Source: Arsenophonus sp052174115 (GTDB taxonomy: Bacteria; Pseudomonadota; Gammaproteobacteria; Enterobacterales; Enterobacteriaceae). Taken from it: a stretch of DNA of 64,000 nucleotides. The stretch spans positions 930,001-994,000 of the forward strand of contig JBQMRX010000001.1 of NCBI GenBank assembly GCA_052174115.1. Direction: 5' to 3'. Both the position numbers and the translations under genes were made by a program. The notes under the pieces are model-generated. The model saw nothing but the letters and a program-made list of their open reading frames with translations. It did no database searches and was not told the DNA's origin. This document shows, one piece after another, positions 18,977-29,803 of this stretch; position 1 is the stretch's first letter; each line of letters opens with the position of its first letter.

Positions 18977-20417
18977 AATAAAAATTGCATAATAATGATT
19001 TAAATATAAAAATTAACGATTAATTTTATTTTAATAATAAAAAATACAATTTTATGTTTAATTACTTATATATAATTTTATTTAATATATATAGTAATTT
19101 TTTTATTTTTATTTGATAAAATAATTATTGAATTAAATATTTTAATATAAATTTAAGTTATTAATGATAAGGATATACAATACAATAAAATATTATTATT
19201 AATAAATAATGTTAACTTAACAAAAAATCAATTTTAAATAACATATTAATAATATTATTATAATACCATTTAATGGTAATAAAAGAAATAAAGAAAATTA
19301 AAAAATATTTTTATAAAAATATAATATATGAATAATAATTACATTAAGTAATTCTTAAATATAATAAATAACATAAGGTAATATTAATTCAATTTTTCTT
19401 TAATAATGTTATAAAAATTATCTTATAGTAAGATATTCTTAAACTTAATATAGCATTGATATAAATAAATATTTTACATTCTTTAGTTAAAATACTATTT
19501 AATTATAAATTAAATAGTAGTGATTACTAGAATATCAAAAATATAAAAAATATAAACATATTAAAAAATAAAATTTAATGCTTTTTAATATTTACTATAA
19601 TAAAGAATAAATAATAATTAAATTATTAAAGAAATAATAAATACTACTTTAAAAAATAAATTTATTTGATAGATAAGTGTAAAATATGAACATATATTTT
19701 AATAAATAAAAATTCAAATAAATTATAATTGTTTATTTATAAATATTTATTAATAAATAAATTTAGAAAAAATAAAACTTAAATAAATAAAAAATAATTT
19801 TATTAAAAATAACTTATAAAAACATAAATTTATTTTTTAATTAATTATTATACATTGCATATGTAATGTATAATATAATAAGTGTTATAAATTGACATTT
19901 CTATAAAAATAATCACAAAAATATTTATAATATTTATTATATATGATTTGTAATAAGTATTTGCTAAATTAAAATAATTTAATTTGTATTATTATGAAAT
20001 TAATAAATTTTTTCATTATAAACTATAATTTAATATAATTAAAATTTATAAGACAATTATATTTCAGTTAAAAATTAGAAAATATTTATTTAATAACTTT
20101 ATATAATCATAGTTAATATTTTATATAATTTATTTTTATGTATAAATTAAATAAAATATAATATAAATATTATTATTTTAATATTTTTATGTTTTTTTGA
20201 AGGGTTATAACTAATTAACAACATTATATATCTTATTAAAAATAAATAAGAACCTAAATTAAAATTAATTTTTTAATAATTTTATTATTATATTAACTTT
20301 GATAAAATTTTAATTAGATATAATTATTTTTATATCTATTATTTCTATAGTATTTATTAAATATAACTATTATAGAATAATAAGATTAATATTTTATTAA
20401 ACTTTGGAAATCAATAT
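18977..20417. other. Gene-sized AT desert between tRNA-Val and ribE
   Basis: About 1.44 kb, close to the length of mdtK (about 1.37 kb), which E. coli has between the valine tRNAs and ribC. I could not find convincing MdtK codons, so the origin is inferred only from place and size. Hairpins are visible at 19494-19518 (11-bp exact arms around ATA) and 19847-19874 (14-bp arms with one G-T pair). Confidence 0.4.
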
Positions 20418-21047
20418 ATGTTTACAGGTATTGTAAAAGGAAAAGGAATATTAGTTTCTGTGAAAAAAATGATTAATTTTCGTACTTATACAATTCAATT
20501 TCCTAATGAATTATTAGCTGATTTAGAAATAGGAGCCTCTATTTCTAGTAATGGATGCTGTTTATCTGTCATTCATATTAATGAAAATAAAGTGAGTTTT
20601 GATTTAATGAAAGAGACTTTACAGGTAACAAATTTATGTAGTTTAAAACTAGGAGATATAATTAATTTGGAAAGATCAGTAAAATACGGTGATGAAATTG
20701 GTGGACATCTTATGTCTGGTCATATTATTACTACAGCAGAAATAGTTAAGATTCTTAAAAATAAAAATAATTTACAAATTTGGTTTTATATACATAATAA
20801 AGAATTAATGAAATATATTTTACATAAAGGTTTTATCGGGGTTGATGGAATTAGTTTGACAGTAGGAGATATAATTAATAATCGTTTTTGTGTCTATCTT
20901 ATCCCTGAAACAATAATACGTACTACAATTGCAAAAAAACGTCTTGGTAAAAAAGTTAATATTGAAATTGACGCTAATACACAAGCAATAGTTGATACTG
21001 TTGAACGAATTATAATACAAAAATATAATAATAAAGAATTTACTTAA
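20418..21047 (+). CDS. ribE: Riboflavin synthase alpha subunit
   Basis: It dismutates two 6,7-dimethyl-8-ribityllumazine molecules to riboflavin, the last step of vitamin B2 synthesis (called ribC or ribE in E. coli). The 209 residues show two lumazine-binding repeats: MFTGIV-GKG at the start, SSNGCCLSV, and LERSVKYGDEIGGHLMSGHI, then the second half with GFIGVDGISLTVG and LIPETI--T. TTGGAAA precedes the ATG. Retention suits a nutritional symbiont. A hairpin with a T-run follows the stop. Confidence 0.96.
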   Translation: MFTGIVKGKGILVSVKKMINFRTYTIQFPNELLADLEIGASISSNGCCLSVIHINENKVSFDLMKETLQVTNLCSLKLGDIINLERSVKYGDEIGGHLMSGHIITTAEIVKILKNKNNLQIWFYIHNKELMKYILHKGFIGVDGISLTVGDIINNRFCVYLIPETIIRTTIAKKRLGKKVNIEIDANTQAIVDTVERIIIQKYNNKEFT

Positions 21048-21117
21048 AGTTAATAATCTTTATTACTATATTTCAAATAACTTAAAATGATTACTAAAAA
21101 CAAAAAATAAATCTTCT

Positions 21118-21161
21118 AATAATAAATAAAAAATATTTAATTTAGTTTTTTATTTATTATT
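21118..21161 (+). terminator. Probable ribE terminator
   Basis: Arms 21118-21133 and 21146-21161 are exact 16-bp reverse complements around a 12-base loop, 70 bases after the ribE stop. The descending arm begins with six T and is followed by TATTTATT. The shape suits an intrinsic terminator, although the stem has no G-C pair. Confidence 0.4.
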
Positions 21162-22082
21162 TATTTATTATTAAAATTATATTATAAGTAATTTTTTTTA
21201 TAATGTTATAATAGTTTTATTAAAAAATGCATTTTTGCGTTATATTAAATAATATTTTTATTTTTTATTAAATACAGATATTAAATTTAATAAAATTTAC
21301 TAATCAATAATTAATAATAGATATTATTTTATAATATGAATTGTATATTTTTAATTATATATTACCAATATTAGATAAATTAAAATTCCTTATTATTTGA
21401 TAATAATTTATTTTATATAATATAAAATTCCTTATTTTATATTTAAAAATATTTATTTTGTTGTTTAATTATTTATATGATAAAAAAATTAATATTAAGT
21501 TGATAATTAATAATAATTAAATCAAATAATTATCTCAATTTATAAAAAAATCAATAATTGAAGAATGATCAATAAGAATAGAATATATTTTAATAATTTT
21601 TAAATTTTTGTGTTTATTAAAATATAATTATATATAATAATTTATATATTTATAAAATTAAATTTTTTAATTTATTCGCTACATAAACAATTAATATTTA
21701 TATAATAATATTATTACTATAAAGAATAATAAAATATTTACTATAGTAATAATTAATTTTATATAATTTTATATTAATTAGTTTTTAATATTAAAAAAAT
21801 TTTTGTAATTATTGTTTTTTATATTATTTTTTAATGGTTCAAAATAATATCTAAGTTATAATAATTGTAATTAATAAGATAATATCATCTAAGATAGATA
21901 TAATATATTATAATTATAATATTTAATAAAATTATTAGCTAATTGATAAAAATAGTAATATAAGATTATAAATATATTTTATTTACTAATTTTGATATTT
22001 TATTAGTTATTTTATTTTTATTTTAATTATCATAATCTAATAAAGAAGAAAATTATTAGAAATCTCAAAAAAATAATATTAA
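21162..22082. other. AT-rich desert between ribE and argS
   Basis: About 0.9 kb between the convergent ends of ribE and argS. No readable protein remains and no RNA gene seen. Confidence 0.5.
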
Positions 22083-23813
22083 TTACATTCTCTCTACTGT
22101 TTGGATTCCTAATGTATTTAAACCAATTTTTAATATTTTTTTTGTTAGTAAAGCCAATTTTAATCGACTTTCTTTTAATGCGTTATTTTCTGCATTTAAA
22201 ATTGGACAATGTTCATAAAAACTAGAAAATAAACAAGCTATATTATATAAATAAGTACACATAATATGTGGTAATCCTTCACGAGCAACGATTAATATTG
22301 TTTCTTCAAATTGTAATAAACGTATCGCTAAAGCTTGTTCATAATTATTTGTTAAAATTATTTGTTCGGTTAACTCTTTTGGATTAATATTAGCTCGTCT
22401 AAAAATAGAAACTACTCGAGTATAAGCATACTGCATATAAGGAGCGGTATTACCATCAAAAGTTATCATGTTGTTCAAGTCAAAGATATAATCAGTAATA
22501 CGATTTTTTGATAGATCAGCATATTTTATTGCACCAATACCAACTGCTTGAATAATTAATTTTAATTCTTTCTCTGGAATAGTTAATTTTTTTTGTCGAA
22601 TAAGATGATCAGCTCGCTCAATCGCTTTATTAAGCAAAGTATTGAGTTGAATAGTTTCGCCAGTTCGAGTTTTAAATGGTTTACCATTTTTATCTTTCAT
22701 TACACCAAACATATGATGTTCTAATAGCATTGTATTTGGAATATAACCAGCTTTACGTGCAATAGTCCAAACTTGAATAAGATGTTGATGTTGTCGTGAG
22801 TCTGTATAATATAATATACGATCAGCATGTAATTTTTCATAACGATATTTTATACAAGCAATATCTGTTGTCGTATAGAGATAACCTCCATCATTTTTTT
22901 GAATAATAACTCCCATAGGATTACCATCTTTATTTTTAAACTCATCTAGATAAACAACTATAGCAGAATTACTTTCAACAGCTAATCCTTTAGCTATTAA
23001 ATCGGCAACAATATCAGGCAACATATTATTATATAAACTTTCACCCATTATATCATTTTTAGTCAACGTAACATTTAAACGATTATAGATTTGTTGATTT
23101 TGCTTCATTGTAATATTAACTAATTTTCGCCAAATTTTACGACAATATTTATCACCAGATTGTAATCTTATTACATAATTACGAGCAAGTTTAGAAAATT
23201 TTTCATCTTCATCATAATATTTTTTAGCTTTTAAATAAAATTCTTCCAGTTTAGATAATGATATATTAATAGTATTTTCTTTTTTATTTTTTTCTAGATA
23301 AGCAATTAGCATACCAAATTGTGTGCCCCAATCGCCGATATGATTAGCACGAATTATTTTATGACCTAAAAACTCTAATGTTCTAGCAATAGCATCGCCA
23401 ATAATAGTAGATCGCAAATGGCCAACATGCATTTGTTTTGCTATATTTGGAGAAGAATAATCAATAATAATGGTTTGCGGTGTAACTGTGGTAATAGCTA
23501 ACTTTTCATGTTGTAAAGTAAGCTCAATATGTTTTGCGATCCATTGTTTATCAAGAAAAATGTTAATAAAACCAGCTCCAGCTATTTCAACTTTACTAGC
23601 AATATTTTTTAAATTTAATAAACGTAGAGTCTTTTCGGCTAATTGATGTGGAGAAATACCGATTTTCTTAGCTGCGGATATAGTACCGTTAACTTGGTAA
23701 TCACCAAATTTTGTTTTTGTTGAATAAGTAATATATGCTTGACTATCTTTAGGAGCTCCTGCAGCAATTAATGCGTCATTAATTTTTTTCGAGAGAAAAG
23801 CTTTAATATTCAT
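22083..23813 (-). CDS. argS: Arginyl-tRNA synthetase
   Basis: This class I synthetase charges tRNA-Arg. The 576 residues (577 in E. coli) include the HIGH motif as HVGH at about 129-132 within QMHVGHLRST, NHIGDWGTQFGMLIAY, TTTDIACIKYR, the region replacing KMSKS (KNGKPFKTRTGE), and YMQYAYTRV in the anticodon-binding domain. The end LGIQTVERM is that of the E. coli protein. TAAGGT precedes the ATG. The gene is isolated between deserts. Confidence 0.98.
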   Translation of the reverse strand: MNIKAFLSKKINDALIAAGAPKDSQAYITYSTKTKFGDYQVNGTISAAKKIGISPHQLAEKTLRLLNLKNIASKVEIAGAGFINIFLDKQWIAKHIELTLQHEKLAITTVTPQTIIIDYSSPNIAKQMHVGHLRSTIIGDAIARTLEFLGHKIIRANHIGDWGTQFGMLIAYLEKNKKENTINISLSKLEEFYLKAKKYYDEDEKFSKLARNYVIRLQSGDKYCRKIWRKLVNITMKQNQQIYNRLNVTLTKNDIMGESLYNNMLPDIVADLIAKGLAVESNSAIVVYLDEFKNKDGNPMGVIIQKNDGGYLYTTTDIACIKYRYEKLHADRILYYTDSRQHQHLIQVWTIARKAGYIPNTMLLEHHMFGVMKDKNGKPFKTRTGETIQLNTLLNKAIERADHLIRQKKLTIPEKELKLIIQAVGIGAIKYADLSKNRITDYIFDLNNMITFDGNTAPYMQYAYTRVVSIFRRANINPKELTEQIILTNNYEQALAIRLLQFEETILIVAREGLPHIMCTYLYNIACLFSSFYEHCPILNAENNALKESRLKLALLTKKILKIGLNTLGIQTVERM

Positions 23814-26800
23814 CTAATTACCTTAAATTATAAAGATATTTATTATATTAGACTTATTAAAATATAACTATAGTTATGAAATTTATAAAAAATAATTTTT
23901 TATATTATAATAGTTATTAGTTATTTATATATTACTATTAATTATTTGATAAATACTCTAGTATAAAATAATAATAAATAAAATTTATTTTACTATTTTT
24001 CTAAATCACAATAAATTTTATTTATTTAACTTTAAAGAATATATAGAAATATAACTATTTATATTTTTATAAGATAATCATATTAATTTTTAATATAAAT
24101 ATAATTTTCTAGCGAAATAAAAAATTTAATATAGGATTTAATTATCGATTAATTATTTTTATTAAATAAACAAAATAATTTATATTTGATTAATTAATTG
24201 TATTAAAATGTTATAAGTATTTAAAGAAATTTTCTATTATTAGATATAAACTATTTAAAATTTTTTAGTTATTAAAATTTTTTCAAAATTAAATTAATAA
24301 ATAATAAAGTTTAGTAATTAAAAAATAAATAAAATATACTTATAATTATACTTTAATTATTTACAATTAACCATATCTTTATTTTCTATAATAAAAATAA
24401 AATAATAAATAAAAATTAACTACTATAGAAAGATAGATTATGAATTATAAAATAATTTATTAGTTAATAAAATTATTAAATTATTAGTTATGTTAATTAA
24501 TTAATTTATAACTTATAATAACATTTACTACTCTATTCTTTAATAAAAATTAAATATTCAAAATAAATATATATATCATATAATTGAATATAATTGATAA
24601 TATTAAAGATATAGAATAATTTAATTTAAAAAATATTCTATCTAAAATATTATTTAACTATAAAAATTATTTAATTAATAAAATACAAAATTATATTATT
24701 ATAAATATAATTTATAGTTGTTAATCATAAAAAATTTAAATATTTTATATGATATGAAAAAATAAGCTAAAATCTAAATAAATTATTATTATTAAAATTA
24801 ATTATATTAAAATTTAATAATAAAATAAAAGTTTTTTATTTATACAAATATTGTCTAATAACATTTAAAATAAGATAGATCTAATAAATTAAATGTTTAT
24901 TAATATTATTTAAGATTAATAAAATAAAATAATTTAAATATTAAAATAAATAATTTTCATATAATATTAAATATTTATAAATAAAGAGAATACTAAGAAA
25001 GTATAAAAATTTTTAGTAAAATTATATAAAATTAAATATTTTAGATATTTATAAATATAAATAAAGATGTAAGATTTTATTCTCCTAATAAAATTAAAAT
25101 TTAAAATAAATTTTAAAAATTTATATTTATATAAAATATAATTTATTTATAATGACAATATAAAGTACATAAATAATATTTTATAAAATATTATTTGATC
25201 ATTGATTAATTATTCAATATTTCAAAAAATAACGCTATAGTTTTATTATTAAGTATTATTAAAATTATAAGATTTTTGTTTTTAATTACTTTATAAAATT
25301 ATTTTTGGTTTCTATATTTTTAATGAATTTTTTATGTAATTATTAAAAATAATTAAGATAAAATATCTATACTATAATTTTAATCATATTATTATTAATA
25401 CTTTAATATCAAATTATTTTATTATCTTTAATAAGATAACTTTTTTAATGATCTTTAAAATAGGATGCATTAATATAAATATGATAGTGTAATTAGTTAA
25501 ATTTAACATCTTATCATTTATCATGCATGTATCTTTAATACATTTATTTATTTATATGTAAATTTTAATAATATCAAATAAAATAAATTATAATACTTAC
25601 TTAATATTTTTTAATATTAATTAATACATAAAAGAATAATAATCAATATTACTGTTATTAATTTTAATTAACTACTAAACTTTCTTATAAATTACAATAA
25701 TTTACAAAGAGATGATAATATTATTATTTTTTATTTCTATTTATTTATCTATATACTAATTTATTTTCTATACTTAACAAGTTACTAATTTATAGAATAA
25801 AATAATAATAGATAATAATTGATTTTTATTTATTTTATTAAGTTAAAAATATTTTTTATTGCCTAATGCTCTACACATTGTATTATGTTACTTTAATTAA
25901 ATTTTTAGTTAATGAATTTTAACTTAAAAAGATCATCAATATATATCACTATGTTATAGTTATAATATTGTTATAATTTAACTATTAATAGTTTTTATAA
26001 AAGCTTTAATAATATTATTAAACATGTTTTAGTATATATTAAAGTAATATAGTTTATGTAAAATTTATATAAATTATTAAAGATAATATTAAAAATATTT
26101 ATTTGATTATTTAAAAATTAAATTTTAAAAATTAGTTTTTAAAAAATTTTTATTATTTAAGAAATACTTATATTTAATTTTTAATTATGATAAATTTAAT
26201 GTGATATATTGTTATACTTAATTTTCATTTAGTTTTATTTTTTATCTTTAATATTAACAAATTATACTACATTTTAAATTAGTTTATAGTCAATCTAAGT
26301 ATGATAATAATTACTCTTGATTAATTTTTATTTCGATAAATATATTAAGTAAATTATTTTAATATTAAAAAATAATTTTTTTACTTTATTTTTTGAAAAT
26401 ATTTAATATATGACTTATTATATTTTTATATTCATATATTTATAAAATACCGTTCAATTTTTTGTCATCTTATATAAATATCATTTTATAAAAAACATAA
26501 ATCAGATGTAATGTTTTTAATTAATCCTCAAATAACTTCTATATTTAAAAGAAAGAACTATTAAGTTAACTAAGAATCCTAAAAATAGTTATGAATTTTA
26601 TTTATAAAATTAAAATCAAACTAATATAATTATTATATATTTATTCTATTTTTAATATTAAAAGTTATATTTTAAAATCAATTTATAATTGCAATTTTTC
26701 TCTAATTATGGTACAAAAATTTTAATGTTTTGATAATTTTATTTTGTAACTTAAATATTTTTTATTAGTAAATTTTATTAAATATAATAATTTAAAATTG

Positions 26801-27369
26801 ATATAGTTTATAACTAGTTGATTTAATTTTAATTTTTTATTAATAAACAGTAAATAACTTATGTTTTTATAAAAATTTTTAAATATTTATAATTTTTTTA
26901 ATATAAAAACAAATTTTAGTAAGTATTATTTATATTATGTTTAAAAAATAATTAATCTATAATTTAATTATGTATTAAGTTAAATATATTATTATAGTAT
27001 TTTAAATTAAAAGTAAAATATCAATATATTATAAAACATAATTCAAAAAAATATATAATAATATCGCATTATTTTTATAATATTTTAATATTTTAGTTAT
27101 AAATAAATCTTTATTTAAATTAGAGAGTTTAATATTATATATAATAATTCATAATTCTAACAAACAGAATATTAAATTATGTTTTTATTAGAAATGATTA
27201 AATATGTTATTTAATAAAAATCAAAATTAACCAATTATCATAATGTTTACTGATCTAAAATTATTAAATTTACAAAAATTTATTAATGAAAGATTTATTA
27301 AATATAATTAATTAATATTACTAATAAATTTAATATGATAATAAAAAATAAATGTTATTATATTTATTT
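23814..27369. other. AT desert, left part of the argS-aspS gap
   Basis: About 3.5 kb of the AT-richest DNA in the window with no open frame. The stretch 25440-25560 is slightly richer in G and C and may belong to the same decayed gene as 27370-28923, but I could not establish this. No RNA gene seen. Confidence 0.45.
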
Positions 27370-28923
27370 TTTTGTAGTAATTAAAGTAACATATAAATAA
27401 ACTGGAATACTTTCAATTTTTAAATGAATATTATTTAAATTAAGAAAATTTTCTAATAATTTTTTATCTAGGACGTTTTCTTTAAAATTCTATAGTTATT
27501 GTTATTTAATCAACAATATATAAGTTAAAAAATCATATTTTTATAGTTATATTTTAAATATTTTTGCTAATGAAAAAATAGATATTATGAATTTTAACAT
27601 AATTATTATTAGGTATTAAACTTTGGTTTTCATCACCATTAATAACGAAATTTTTAAGTACTAAATCACCATTGAGAACTAGTTTATTTTTTTAATTGAT
27701 AAATATGTTCTAACAATAAACATTTAATAATAAAATATACTAATTGAGAATAAAGTATCAAAAGCAACTAATATTAGAAATTATTTAATTCCTAATGATA
27801 GTAAATATGTTTGTTGATTATTTCAAATTAATTACATATACCTTCAAACTGATATAAAAATAATTGAATTAAATCACACAATACCGATAACAATTTTTTC
27901 GCTTTCCCTAACCATTCTTAACGTAATATCTATTTCTATAACTAATATCAAGTAACTTATTTATTTATTAATAATAAAAAATAAAATAATATACTTTTCA
28001 ATTTTAAGTAAAAAAAGCTATTCAAAATCATTTAATATTACAAAAAAAAGATATCTTTACGCTATGGTATCATAGTTTTTAATAAATAAGTAATTTGTTG
28101 TTTATTTTTAAGAAAAAATGAAAATTTATTTTAACGATTATTACAGTTTTTAATTTTAAATAAGTTAGTGTTATATTTGGTAGATTTTGTATTATTTTTT
28201 GATAATATTTAAATTACTTATATTGAAAGTTCTTTTTCCATTATTTAATTTATAATGCTAAAATCTCTAATCAATAACTAAATAATCATATCGTAATATT
28301 CTGGTAAAAACAATTAAAATCTATCATTACTTTTGATCCTTGATAGTAAATAATAAACTAAAATTAAAATATTAAACATAAATTAGAATGATTAAATTCT
28401 GCAGACTTTAAATGTGATTTATGTTTATCAATTGAGTAAACTAACATGACATTTTAGTACATTACGATTTTGACTTATTTCTAATTTATTATAATGATAA
28501 GCACGTTTAAATCTAAATACATATTATATAATAAAGATTTAATTTTTCATTATTAAAATTAAATTTTTCTGATAGTTATTAAAATATCACTAGTATTAAG
28601 TCTTTAATAAACATGATTAATTAACTCTTATCGAATAACTAGATTAATAAATTATAAGATAAAATCTAATGCTATTATTTAGGCATTTTGTATATTAACA
28701 TTAAGAATACTATCTTCAATTATTTCAAAAGATATATTTGATTTATAATAATAAGTTAACAATACTTAATTATTGTTATTGAACCATCAATAGCGATGAT
28801 TTTATAATTTTTAATATTAATATTATGATGAATTGATAATATTACTCCACCTAAAAAAACAACCAAGATCATAAATAGTACTATTAGTTTATAAAAATTC
28901 GTTGCGAAGATTCTAATCATAAT
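27370..28923 (-). pseudogene. Decayed AsmA/TamB-like envelope protein gene
   Basis: G+C content is visibly higher than in the flanks, and broken minus-strand frames read like a secreted, beta-rich protein. From an ATG at 28923 comes a signal-anchor stretch (NFYKLIVLFMILVVFLGGVIL), then AIDGSITI, NISFEIIEDSILNVNIQNA, ALDFIL, INHVY and SDILITI. This resembles the start of AsmA-superfamily proteins, best TamB (GGWRDLTL, LALDL, INDLALKDIQVNI). Further down are NKLVLNGDLVLKNFVING and, at 27480-27370, LNNIHLKIESIPVYLYVTL. Numerous stops and frameshifts intervene. The family call is inference; the true 3' limit could lie further left. Confidence 0.45.
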
Positions 28924-29357
28924 AATAACGTTTAAACACTAAAGAATAAAGCAATTTATCATATTAGTAAAAACTTTAGTTACTTTTTTATCAAATTTCA
29001 AATTATCTAAATTTATAATAAGATTAGAAAATAAGATATTTTTTATTTATTTATAATACATATTTACACAATTTATAGATCAATTGAATAAAAATATTAA
29101 TTTATTTTAATAGATTTTATGTTAATATATGAATTCAATATCATTAATCTGATAAATTATTAATTATACTTAAAATAACTAAATAAAATAATAAATATTA
29201 ATTAAAATATTTAAAAATTATAAAATTAACATTATTATTTGATCATAGTAATATTACTATGCATATTCTCTATATTTTATGATAAAGTAATAAAAATTTT
29301 CTTGTAATATTAAAAAATAATTCGTAAAGATAAATATAAATAATTAAATAGACGTAT

Positions 29358-29392
29358 TATCTATTTTATTATTAGTAATAATAAAATAGATA
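29358..29392. repeat. Perfect inverted repeat, 17-bp arms
   Basis: Arms 29358-29374 and 29376-29392 are exact reverse complements around a single G; each arm includes one G-C pair. It lies 150 bases from a second, longer palindrome. Confidence 0.6.
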
Positions 29393-29544
29393 TAAGAATA
29401 TACTCAATAATATTACATTAAATTTATTCATCTTTGTAATCTATAACATTGTAATTATTACAAATAACTGCATACTGAATTATAAGTTTAATAATTTTTA
29501 AAAAAATAAATTATATTATATATTAAATATAATTTATATAATTA

Positions 29545-29587
29545 ATTATTCTTTCTAATTTTATTAAATAAAATTAGAAAGAATAAT
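29545..29587. repeat. Perfect inverted repeat, 21-bp arms
   Basis: Arms 29545-29565 and 29567-29587 are exact reverse complements around one A. Two C/G pairs per arm make it less likely to be chance than the pure A/T hairpins. It lies 216 bases upstream of aspS and could be a bidirectional terminator insulating aspS. Confidence 0.65.
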
Positions 29588-29803
29588 ACATATGAAACTT
29601 CTAATTCTTATTATAAATATAATTTATTAATAAAAAAAATTAAGATCAAAAAAATAAAATTGATTTATTTTATATGATAAAGTGTACTTATTTAATGTAA
29701 AAATTTTATATAGTAATACTTATATTCTATTTAAAAAAAGAGCATCAAACTATTAATATAAATTACTCTATAATTTAAATATGATAAGTAAAAGGATTGT
29801 CGT

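Larger units (their letters stand above)
28924..29803. other. AT desert upstream of aspS with two long palindromes
   Basis: About 0.9 kb without a gene. It holds two perfect inverted repeats, 29358-29392 and 29545-29587, listed separately. The aspS promoter should lie in its last 100 bases but cannot be picked out from the AT background. Confidence 0.5.
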
